Source: Pocillopora verrucosa
Lineage: Eukaryota > Cnidaria > Anthozoa > Scleractinia > Pocilloporidae
Direction: 5' to 3'
NCBI RefSeq assembly: GCF_036669915.1
Contig: NC_089314.1
Span: 7,783,278-7,847,277 of the forward strand
DNA length: 64,000 bases
The notes under the pieces were generated by a model. That model was given only the letters and a program-made list of their open reading frames with translations, made no database searches and was not told the DNA's origin. This document shows, piece by piece, positions 21,819 through 32,097 of the stretch. Position 1 is the stretch's first letter, and each line of letters starts with the position of its first letter. The translations under genes and the position numbers were made by a program.

Positions 21819-24800
21819 ATGAAAACTGTTGCGTCTCTTCTTGCAATAATTGGAGTCTTACTCACCCGTTGGACTGACATCCGAGGTGACGAAAGTATGT
21901 GCTATAAGTTCTGCTGTGAGGATAATTCAAACATAAATTTAACAAACTGTTGCAGTGAGGCAACTTCGCATCTGTTACCTCCACGGTTTTACAGCTTTAC
22001 GTGCGTGAGGCAGCTTCTTGAGCTCTGCGCTTCTTCTGTAAACGATTCTAAGATTGATGTGGCAAAGCAGAATTTACAACAAAATTGCAGAATCAATTGT
22101 ACTGAAAATGTCCTTACTACCTCTCAGTCAACAAACATTTCGGTTAACTGGAAGGAGCCAAAGTTTTGGCCGGAGGATAAAGAATTACCTAGTGCTTTCA
22201 AACACAGTTGGGAAAAACGCGGGGAATTTATTTTGCGGATGATGTCGCATTTGTGCGTGAACACGGCCAAAGCGTCCTTTAACTGTTTGATCACGTATAA
22301 TTACCCTGTCTTTACTGGAGAGAAAAACTTCGAGAAAAAAACATTTGTGTGTGGTTTAAACGCGCCACCAGCTTACTTAGTTATGAAAGAAGGAAACAGT
22401 GGTATCGTAATGGTGGTTTCCTATTCTGCTGCCCATCTCTGGCCAATAATTTGTATCTGTGTCACTTGGACGTTGATATCAGGAGTTATCATATGGCTGT
22501 TGGTAAGTTGATCAGTCTCCCTCTCGATATACAATGGGTATTGATCTGGTACTTGTTTTTACCTATTTCAAATCATGTTCTATTGTCTCAAGTGAGGCCC
22601 GATATTACTGTATGATAAATCAAACTATCGCCGATCCTCAGCGTACTCAAGGATGGTTTGGTAAGAAAATGGCGTAGTACATTAAGGACTCACTGAACAT
22701 ATGCTACCCGTTTGGTCATGACATTTGCATCCAATCCAACCATCTTCCCTCGGCGATCTCCCTTATCGAGTGCTCAACAACGTTTGTTCCGTTATTCCTT
22801 CGCCATATATTTTCAAGAAATTCCAATTCTACGAGGTTTTTGAAGAAAACGACAAAAGTTTTAAGTTTGTAAAACATGTTTCGACAGAAACTTCTGTCAT
22901 CTTCAGTTGATTACTATACAAAGCGTTGGAAGTTGAATTTATAATAAATAGAGTGATGCTTCCAAAGGGTCTTTGGAAACGTCCTTACATGGTGTAATTG
23001 TTGATTCAAAGAGGGTTGTTCTCTTTGAATATGACTAGCCTCTTTTATCTTGAGTTGAAAACCGGAGAGGCGTGATCCAAAACATGGAGGCTATCCGGCT
23101 GAACACAAACCGCGACAATGTTCAGAATCTTGCAGATGTTTGAAAATGTGAGTGCTCTCTAACACGCGTGGAAAGATGCCGACGGGCTCCGTTTACGTGT
23201 GGTTTATAAGTTTGCATGTGTTGGCTGTAATGCCTGTTACCTCCGCGAAACGTGCCATGTAAATCTCAAACTATCCTTTTAATTATCACACTTTCATGCT
23301 TTACCTCCTTCTTGTTGTCACCATTTATCATAATTAGCATTTTTCTATCTATTATAAATTCAACTTCCAGTGACAGGGCCTCTCACATTTTCAAACATCA
23401 GCGAGATTCTGAACATTGTCGCGCTTTGAGTTCAGCAGATAGCTCCTATGTTTTAGATCACGCCTTAAAAGACTTAAAAGTTTTGTCGCTTTCTTTAAGT
23501 TCTTGACTAGCCTGCTAATATCAAGACCCTTCAGAAACATTTTTCTCTACGAGGTTTGCATTCAAAGCTAGCTTTCTCGACAAAGAATCTTTCAATTCAT
23601 CAGAGCTTACTTTTCGGTTTCAGGATCGACGAAAAAACTCTGAGGAGTTTCCACGGTCCTTCTGGGAAGGCGTTCGCGAAGGAACGTGGTGGGCAGTGGT
23701 TACCATGACTACTGTTGGGTTTGTGGAATCACCTACTCTAGATAATTCTATCATGCAAATTTATTCACTCAAGCGGCAAAAATTGTAGGATGACTAGTTG
23801 CTTATGATTACTTGATTTATCTTATTTTGGGCGTGTGAAGACCAGATAACTAGAATATTTTCTTACGGATCATTCTGACCGAATTTTAGAGAACTGCTGT
23901 AATGCATACCTAGAGAAACTGTACAAAAGTTAGCTCTACTATCTAAACAACTGTATTTTTTTCCTTTCTTTTCAAGATATGGAGACAAGTCCCCCAAGTC
24001 TTCACTAGCTCGTATTTATGCTGCAGCTTGGATGATAATCGGTATGATCATTCTCTCCATATTCGCAGCTGAAGTTTCCTCCATATTGACAGCAAGACAG
24101 ACAAAACCTCACCATTCTCTCCTGAATCGATCTGTAATTATATCTTTAAATCGTTATTACTTTTTGTCTCAATTGTCCTCGTGTAAATGACATGTATGTT
24201 TAATTTTGCATAATTTTGGATCTCAAGCATGAAAGGTACTGAATAATGCTTGCAAGATGTTACAGGATATTATGTTGAACTGTTCAAATCGCACAAAAGG
24301 AAAAAAAATTTAAATATTAGCGAAAGTCTCACGATTAATCCCCTGTAAATTGCGACGTTTTTTGTGCATGGTATTAGGCTTTATCGGGCGATGAAGTCTT
24401 GAATGTAATGTTTATTTTCAGCAATAGCGACTTGCGCGATATAATCCTCGTTGTTTCAGTTGGTCAGGTTGGAGAAGCATCAAAACTTTTTTTCGGTTCT
24501 AGTTTTCAAAGACGGGCTTCATATTTAGTAAATAAACCCCTCAGGTGGCTGGTAAATCGACTGATAATGCCTGCCGCTGCGAAATTTTCCGAAAAATGAA
24601 TATTTGGCCGAGAAGCGAAGCTCAGGTCAAGAGACAAAACCAAATATGACCACTGACAGAAGTCGCTGTTCGACAAACAAGCTTTATAAATTACGCAAAG
24701 GTAAAACTTAAAAAACAATAAAAGAACTCATAATTATAACAAAGCACCAAGCCGACACACCAGCACGCCTGAACAGGTGTTATTTATATTAGAACTCTTT

Positions 24801-26872
24801 TGCTAATTTCCGTATCCCGCTTTGACAGAAAATTTTGTTGACTTTTTTTTGTACTGTCCGAAGCAGCATTTCAAATCAGCTTTTTTAATGTCACTACCAC
24901 CGGACTCTACATAACGAGTTCGTTTTTTCCTCCATATAAAGTAATAATGATGAAAAAGTGAAATTCTTGAAGTGGCTTTTCTCCGCTGACTTTCGACGCA
25001 AATAATCGGAGGACATATGTCGACGTGAACAGGGGTTGTTGCTTGATAATTGTGATGCTGAAAATATTTGGCGCAATTCGATCAAGAGTTTTAATTCCCC
25101 AAGGTCTCCCCAAGGTCAGTCGGCCTATAACCCAAACATGTTCACTGAGAGAATTCTTAAGGGTATGCACTATAAAGGCGATTTAATAGACCCATAGTGG
25201 CAACAACAGTGGCAGCAATAGGAGGCTATAAAAGGCAATACAAAGAAGAAGGAAGACGCATAAGAATCTTCGTACCTATCGCTAGCGCGGGCTTGTTTCG
25301 AAGTTAATTAGTTTCCCTGTTAACGACGTAACAACCTCAACTTTTCTGCCCTTATGCTTTCTTACAGATCGGAGTCCCTAATGGCAGCAAGCAGTACTTT
25401 CAGGAGGAGTTCAGAGGCGCAAAAATCATAGGTAATTTAAACGGCCCTTATTGCAGCGAAGGATCACGATCCTGACCGAAAGCTACACCTTATTTTCATT
25501 TTATTTCTGTTTGCTGTTAACAACGCAGGAAGAATAAGCCTTCGACCTCAACTGAGAAAAATTTGGGATATGCCAGCCTTTAAACCACAGATTTGATTGA
25601 ATTAGGGAGGGAAACCTGTTTCACCAAGTTCTTAATGTAAATTCCATTTTTGGTTTGTAATCTAGTACATCTCATACAATGAAGTAATTTCTCATTTTAA
25701 GAATAAATGAGAAGATTTAACTGAATTGGCTTAGTTTTCTCAAAATGTGTGAGAAACAGCCTTTAGAAACGAGGGTAGGGTTGAGGCCGTCAAGTTGTTT
25801 GAAAACTATATAGTTTTATATTAGAGTTCTGTCAACACCTCCTCAGAGCCATTGTCCTCTAGATCCATGTGAAGACAGAAATGATATCGAAGAAATTTAT
25901 GTTTGATATTCAAAACCGTTTTCTTTTTTGTTTCTACTTTTAAATTTTTCTAGAGATGAATTCCTCGCAAGATCTTGATACTCACTTGGCGAATGGAAAT
26001 AAGCAACGAATTGTGTATTACAGCTGCAAGGCAGGCGAGGGTGTGGATCGTGACAAGCAGATTGTGAAGGCTCTGAAGCACCACATAATTGGAACTGAAA
26101 TGAAGGTGAATACCACATGCCTCTACCTTGCAAATGAAACATTTCCAGTTCAGTCCCTTGTGCAGTGTGTTAAGAATAATGTGAAGAAACACGTTGAAGA
26201 TTGTGATCCATTTCAAGCTGAAAAAGCCAGTGATTCGTTAAAGTACTGCGATATTAAGATGGATGATTATGGAAAGATAAAAGACTTTCAAAAGGACGAC
26301 ACGGCTGCCATCATAATTTATGCCTCTGTGGGACTAGTAGCAGTGATTTTTGTTGCTGGCAGTGCATGGGATTTGACAAAGACTCGTGATCAATGGAAAA
26401 AGGAAGAAGGTACAGGTATGTTGTAGACGAGTGATATGTCAGAAATAAAAATAGAAGTAAAGAATAATTCAAATAAAGATCAAAGACTTAGGTTCGATAA
26501 AATTATAAAGAGGTGGTCATTAGCTAATTTCTTGCTGATTTCTTACTCAGATACGAGATCTAATACCTTTGGGGACTCGTTCGTGTTTACACGTGGAACA
26601 GAAAGAGGTATATGCATGCTTATCTTAAGGATCAAGATCCCTACTGAGATCATACCATGCTTGACAGACCATATCCTTGTAGGCCAAATAAGGAAATGCG
26701 CAACCTTTCCCTCCTCTACTGGCAAGTACATTTACTGTGCGCCTAATCAACCTTTCTCCCTCTGATTTCCCTTATAGTTAGTGGAAAATCAAGCGGTAGC
26801 ATCGGCTTGGAAACATTCGAAGACCCGATAGAGATATGTGTAACAAGGGGAGAGGAATACAAAGACCGCTGA
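21819..26872 (+). CDS. channel B: intact GluR0-like receptor with a K+-selective pore
   Basis: Seven exons, 21819-22502, 23624-23718, 23977-24133, 25368-25431, 25954-26415, 26551-26607 and 26778-26872, join without a frame break into 537 residues; AATAAA follows at 26874. Order: signal peptide (1 to about 24), Cys-rich N-glycosylated extracellular segment, M1 (about 207-228, ending GVIIWLL), linker RRKNSEEFP, pore WWAVVTMTTVGYGDKSP (filter 258-263), M2 (about 268-292), S2-like segment opening IGVPNGS (313), M4 (about 450-472), charged tail. The linker and pore closely follow bacterial GluR0-type channels, in which a solute-binding domain is split by a K+ pore. A ligand-gated K+ channel at the plasma membrane is inferred; the ligand is unknown because the glutamate-binding residues are not recognisable. 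Exons 2 and 3 match channel A in length and phase. An alternative last exon may lie at 27107-27192. Confidence 0.85.
22850..23510. mobile_element. Penelope-like or related GIY-YIG retroelement remnants, inverted pair
   Basis: Two fragments of one element lie in opposite directions in intron 1 of channel B. The plus-strand ORF 23252-23506 contains SHIFKHQRDSEHCRAL, and the minus strand at about 23153-23040 reads a near-identical SHIFKHLQDSEHCRGL with later EQPSLNQQL. Histidine/cysteine-containing C-termini of this kind are typical of retroelement proteins with a GIY-YIG endonuclease end. The minus-strand copy continues into a 'gacagaagtttctgtc' hairpin at about 22884-22900. Both copies are broken by stops, so they are dead. 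Confidence 0.55.
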
Positions 26873-26873
26873 A

Positions 26874-26879
26874 AATAAA
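26874..26879 (+). promoter_or_regulatory. poly(A) signal of channel B
   Basis: AATAAA begins two bases after the TGA stop codon of channel B. It would give a very short 3' UTR. A second AATAAA near 27253 follows the possible alternative last exon. Confidence 0.4.
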
Positions 26880-27106
26880 AGTTGTTTTTCACCAGCTGTA
26901 AATGATTAATGAGTCAGTTATATCAATTTAAGGAGCATACTACAGTTACTTATTGTTCAGGCTAGTCGTGTCATAGCCTTTCTTTCACATCATCTTCAGA
27001 TGACAAGTAAAAGAAAGGAAAATTGGTTGCAGTAGACGTTTCAAGAAAAGCAGTTTCATCATCTTTTATTTGCCTTATTTACACAAGACAAAAAATTTAT
27101 TGACAG

Positions 27107-27192
27107 CGGTTGTAGCTATAGAAGGCGAGGAGACCCAGGAAGCCACCAGGCTTATGAGAGCTTATGATTCAAATGATGATTTAGGGTTTTAA
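27107..27192 (+). other. possible alternative terminal exon of channel B
   Basis: After a good acceptor (ttattgacag) the sequence joins in phase to exon 6 of channel B and encodes an acidic tail (AVVAIEGEETQEATRLMRAY, then DSNDDLGF) ending in TAA at 27190-27192. An AATAAA follows about 60 bases later. Phase agreement alone has a one-in-three chance, so it remains a candidate. Confidence 0.3.
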
Positions 27193-27459
27193 AAGGACAG
27201 ACATCATATTCATGAGTCTTGTCTAACGAAAACATTATTATCAAGTAAATATAATAAAAAGGTAACGCCAACTATGGTTATATCGAGGTCTGATTTATTA
27301 GTGTCCTAAAGAAAAAGATACAGTTTGTAAATTAGTGTCCACAGGTAGATATGAATAAAACAAAGAGTAACCTTTCAAAGTGGTCTGGTAATAAATAAGT
27401 TGTAAAGAGATGATTCACTCGCGATCGTTGTCGTTGTTCATTGCCGTTTGTGGATTTTC

Positions 27460-28070
27460 CCCTTTTAGCATTTGGTTTTCGGTTTTCGCGAAAAATACTA
27501 ACGGGTTTTCGGATTTGATATCCGATGCGGTTTTCGGTTTTTCTAATTAGACCTATTTGGGTTCCGGTTTCTCTTCTCTTCCTCTAAACATTCCGATAGA
27601 ATCTCAAAACTTTCAGGTCTTAGTTCGCACATGGAAATTTTAGATTAGGGATTTTGGATGAAACTTTCCAGAGCTATGGCTTTTTGCGACTGCAAATTGC
27701 AATCCTATCGACGACTTTTGTGCAATTTCCTTAATTTGATAAGGCTCCATTACCAGCTGCCGAATCCGCAGAGACCACGCTCGAGGTCCTCGTGAGAGCA
27801 GCTGTTAATTTAAGCAGATACTAGAAGATACGAATGCCAAGTCCATGGTATTCATAAATACTGTTATGAAATTAGCGTAGTTTATATTACTCTGTATGCT
27901 TCACTTGTCACCACTGTATCGGATCGATCAGGGTTTTAATAACTGGGATGTGAAAATGTATCGGTTTTGACAGTTTTGCATGCGGTTTTCGGTTTTAATC
28001 GAATTTTCTTTCAGTTTTTCTACGGTTGTGCGGTTTCTAATGGGCCCCAATGCCCCCCTCCGTTGTTATC
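27460..28070. mobile_element. degenerate element with GGTTTTCGG repeats
   Basis: Both ends carry clusters of CGGTTTTCGGTTTT-like units (27470-27545 and 27960-28040) around a unique interior. The right end reads 'gcggtttctaatgggcccc'. I recall similar GCGGTTTTCGGTTT elements in coral genomes; that is memory, not a search. No coding capacity. Confidence 0.45.
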
Positions 28071-28784
28071 AAATTATAATATAAAGCAATGTGCGCTCTT
28101 CTCCGACCCAATTCGCTTCTTGTCAGCCGACGTGTGCTTTGCTTAAGCATTCACCTGATGCGTGAAAGTATAATTTGAAGTACCGAGACACACTTGGACA
28201 CATTTTTGGAAAGAACGAAAAAAAAGAGTGAATCCTTTTTTTTTTTCAGAAGAATAATTGTAGGCTACATGAAGCCTAGTTCAAGCGGATGACCTTAGGC
28301 TCGTAGACTTACTAAACTGACAGATCTAAGAAAAGGTCTATTTATGTGACTGCCTTTGTGTGAGCAGAGGCGGTCACATAAGGGATCCACATGGGAACCA
28401 GCCATTTGCCAACGTTGTTAGTCTTGGATCATTTACAACATTATGTTCAATCTTATGGTTGCGTTGCGTATAAAGCAGAAATTACGTCATAAGTCACACA
28501 TCCGGAAAAAATTGCCTTGCAACCTGCGGCAACCATCCTTTCTGCCTCGACTAGCTTTTTTATTTTCCTAGCAGGGATTGTTAGATATGTACTTTAAATT
28601 CTAAAGTCAAATAAGTTGTATTGTTTCTTCTCAAACCTTGTTCCTTTGTTGCATGTCAAATCTATTCCACCCTTGGGTCTTTAATCTCACTAAGCCATTA
28701 TTTCTAAAGCGGTCGCCTTACGGAGGATTTTTTAAGAACAACTGTGAGTAGATGAATATTATGAAAATGAATTGCAGATTTAAA

Positions 28785-28925
28785 AATGGAGATAAGAGCG
28801 ATTTTTGCAGTGCAGAACTCTCGCAGCAGTGAAAATAAAGCCTGAAAAAATTTAGGCTTGTACAGAAATTAAAACAATGACATTTGCGATACTGGTGCAG
28901 TGCTCCACTAACTGAGCTAAAAAGA
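28785..28925 (-). mobile_element. tRNA-derived SINE remnant
   Basis: The minus strand starts near 28920 with TAGCTCAGTTAGTGGAGCA, a clear tRNA-like D-arm and A box, followed by a stretch in the B-box position (CAAATGTCATTGTTTTAATT) that no longer matches GGTTCGANTCC, and then a tail 'ttttttcaggctttattttcac'. The structure fits a SINE rather than a functional tRNA, because the T arm and anticodon arm do not fold. Confidence 0.5.
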
Positions 28926-30338
28926 AAACTTCGAGCTGTTCATTTTGTTGGTTGGTAACAAACCCTTTGTTACATAAATTGCGGTAAACACTTGACATGT
29001 CTTCTTAGAGACTCTTTGCCCTTCAAGCGCGAAATTAACATAGAAGCCTCTGTATCAGTGAAAAAAATCATTTCAAGTTTATAACCTATGGACTATTAAG
29101 ACCTCAAGTGCGCTCTTATTGAAAAACAGTATGAAACATTTTCGTGAAAGAGTGATGACATGAACGGGGCCGGAAAAAACCTTACGGAAAAAACCCTACC
29201 CTAGTGTTCTCGTCATCTCGAGAAGGAAAAAAACAAGGAAAACGTAGGTAGGGGAAGAAGCAGCCGTAATATAATAAAATACCTATTATTATCAAGGGAA
29301 CATACTTGGCGGTTGATCGTGTTGTACGAACCTCGCTGTACTCGGTCGATCATAACTTCAAGTCAAGTAGTCTCCCCCCCAAAAGCAAAAATTTTAAATG
29401 TAGAAGTGAACTGAACCTCATTTCTAAATTGGACAGACAGTGACTTCATCCAAAACATGTTCATTGAATGCATAGCACTGAGTTAGAATTTCCAGTGGGC
29501 ACACAAAGCCCCTGAATATTTTGTGTTTAAGCCAACACGGCCGATACAAATTCTCCCAGCTGGGGCACATAGGAAAGGAACATTGCCACCCTCCAGTTTA
29601 AACGTATCAAGAAATCTGAGCAGAGCCCCAAAGTTTTTGACGAAGGTTGTTGCACGATCAATTCCTAATAATATCCTAAAATTTTTTTAAAGTTCAGCAC
29701 AGGTTTACCCATCCACTACTTTAAAGGATCAGTTGCCTATGTCCCTAATTAACTTTGTGGCAGATGATCCCTTTGCTAGCCCTTTGCTAGCGCCTGAAAC
29801 GGGTAATCACAAACGAATATAGAAACATTTTAGGTGATTCGTTATTTTTCTTATTGCCTGTAACGAGCCAAATGTCATGGGAGAACGTGCTGAGCTACTT
29901 TAATTTAAGGAAATCTAATTTCTGTGTCAAGGCGTACCAAAAATGGCAGAAATTCAAAACGAATGGTAATTTTTGCCGTTGCCCTCAATGAAGGGCTTGT
30001 GTTTTCATACTGAATGCGTTCTGAGTTCTTTTCCATGAAATTATTTGACAAAAACTACGACACAGTCTGCGAGTACAGTGAACAAATTCTTGTGTTTAAT
30101 CATAATCAGCGTAAAAAGGTTTTTTACAGTGTTGTTCATCTTGGATAATTAGTACTGTCGGCGTCTTTCATATTAGTTTTTAAAGCCAGAAACAAATTTT
30201 AAACTTTTATAAATAAACAATTCATACAATATAAGTCCTTTTTTTATTAAATGCGAGAAATTTATCTCTTCGACTTCTCAATGGCGACGATGCTATACTG
30301 ACCAAATCGATTCCAATAGCTTATTTACTCATTGCGGT

Positions 30339-30677
30339 TCAAAGAAACAGCACAAACACAGACCCTCTCTTGTACACAACGCTGTTTATCGATTCCTTAC
30401 TTTGCCACTTGTGCAGCTCGCACCATCGACTTTCAAAGTCAAAATTTATAGCACTGCACGGGTTCATAGCAAGGCACCTCTGTGCACAATCGATGATTCC
30501 AGTTGTCTGTGAAGAGCCTAAGTCTTGGCCAATAAGAGCCTGATTGAATCCAGTGCAACTTCCGCCCACAAAGTGACGGGTGTCTCTGAGGTTATAAACA
30601 TATCTCGACGCATCGCTCCCACGAAGCTGAGTGTACCAGATGAATAGCATGATGTTAAATATTATTCGCTTTTGCAT
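30339..30677 (-). CDS. small secreted PAN/apple-domain protein (perhaps incomplete)
   Basis: A single open frame of 112 residues. It starts with a signal-peptide-like stretch (IIFNIMLFIWYTQLRG), followed by an apple-type Cys pattern: C near residue 41, then IIDCAQRCLAMNPCSAINF and WCELHKW. PAN/apple folds bind proteins or sugars and are common in secreted cnidarian proteins. The frame ends in hydrophobic VFVLFL before TGA, which is odd for a PAN end and could mean the true gene continues through a donor shortly before the stop. No downstream exon was identified. No poly(A) signal beyond a weak AATAAG was seen. Confidence 0.5.
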   Translation of the reverse strand: MQKRIIFNIMLFIWYTQLRGSDASRYVYNLRDTRHFVGGSCTGFNQALIGQDLGSSQTTGIIDCAQRCLAMNPCSAINFDFESRWCELHKWQSKESINSVVYKRGSVFVLFL

Positions 30678-32097
30678 CTTGTACGGTAAAGAAATATTAA
30701 CGGTCTACTTCCTCACCACGATGACAAAGTATTGCTTCGGTTTGAACTCTTGATATGCTATCAGAGAGGACTTTCTTGGTTCTGGTGCTTAGGAAAGTTT
30801 TAAACATATGAAACAGCAGATGAATTAAAATCTGCATATAAAGGATAAATTTCATTTAAATTTTAAATGTAGGCGAGGGGTGGTTGCTAAACTGGCTCAA
30901 TTTTAATTAATTCTCGGCAAAAAGTGATATTTTTTCAAGTATCTACTTACAACAGCCATTAGCAGTGTAATTAATTTTAGCGTAAACTGAAATTTCAGCA
31001 ATAAATGATAATAATTATTTTGATGAATCGCTTAAACGGAATATAAGAAGGGTAAAATCGTTAACTCAATTTTAGAGCCAGTAGTATTTATATGGAAGAA
31101 ATACTTTAATGTTTACCGATAACTACGGAATGAAAGTAAACTTTAAGTGTGGCGAATAAACATGATTGGTCAGATAACTGTCTATCTGCTCAACGAAAGC
31201 TGTCACCATCGGGTGTATGTTTGTTTGGATTTCGGCAGGTGACCAATGCACGGATTCAAACTTTAGCAGTTGTATTTGTCCTCAATCAACAACTGTGTTT
31301 GCTTACAAAAATTCCCATTTTGTCTTTCTATCACAAGGCAAATAATGTGAGTAAACTGCATATTTTATCACATTATCACATTTCCAAGTTCAAAGAAAAC
31401 TTTGTCCGTAGGAGTAACTTTTGCACAGCTTTTCAGTTCACGTTTGTTCTTTTAGGTCCTTTGAACGGATGAAATAAAAATTACGGCCCCCTTTTGAATG
31501 ACATGAAATTGTAGCAGTCGTACCCCTTTCATTGATATACTATCTCTGCCAATAATAGATAGACTCTTCTTGTGACGTTTGTTTGGTATGTTCATTTTTT
31601 GGACCCATTTCTTTGGCAACCTAAACTTGGTCTTCTTTAGCAGGTAAACATTGTTTTTAAAGCTGACAGGACTGACGCAGTTTGTGTAGTCAGTTGCAAG
31701 GTTTGTACATAATACTGAAATGAAGTTTCCCAATTCAAGACAAGTACTAACGTTATTTCTCTGGAGAGTCTCTGGAATGTTATCATAGACTATGAGAATG
31801 AGCATAAACGATACCTATAAATAAAAGTTCCGTAAAGACTACTTACTCTTTCCCCACTTAAAAGGAAATCGTGCGAAATAAAAAATCGAAAATAACAGCT
31901 ATATGTGCGGCACTTAAGAGGCTGGGATTAAGGTGTGATGATTAGCCCCTGCATTCCAATTTTTTTCTACTCTGAAACAGCCTATATTTCACTAAGGGCG
32001 TTTCCTGTTTGCTCAGGAGACCAACTCACATCAAAGAGGTATTGTCTTTAATTCGCATTAGTCTTTGTCTTCAGCTGGGAAAAGAGTTCTACGAACA
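30678..32097. other. intergenic region between divergent PAN and chitinase genes
   Basis: The two genes point away from each other, so this may hold both promoters. A minus-strand ORF of 117 codons at 31452-31805 has no recognisable domain and is not called. No TATA box could be assigned with confidence. Confidence 0.4.

Larger units (their letters stand above)
26873..30338. other. intergenic region rich in repeats
   Basis: It contains a possible alternative last exon of channel B (27107-27192), a GGTTTTCGG-type repeat (27460-28070) and a tRNA-derived SINE remnant (about 28785-28925, minus). No other coding exon could be supported on either strand. Confidence 0.45.

Noticed and set aside
31452-31805. 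Minus-strand ORF of 117 codons
   Set aside because: No recognisable domain, no signal peptide followed by a fold, and codon use looks random. It lies in a probable two-sided promoter region.
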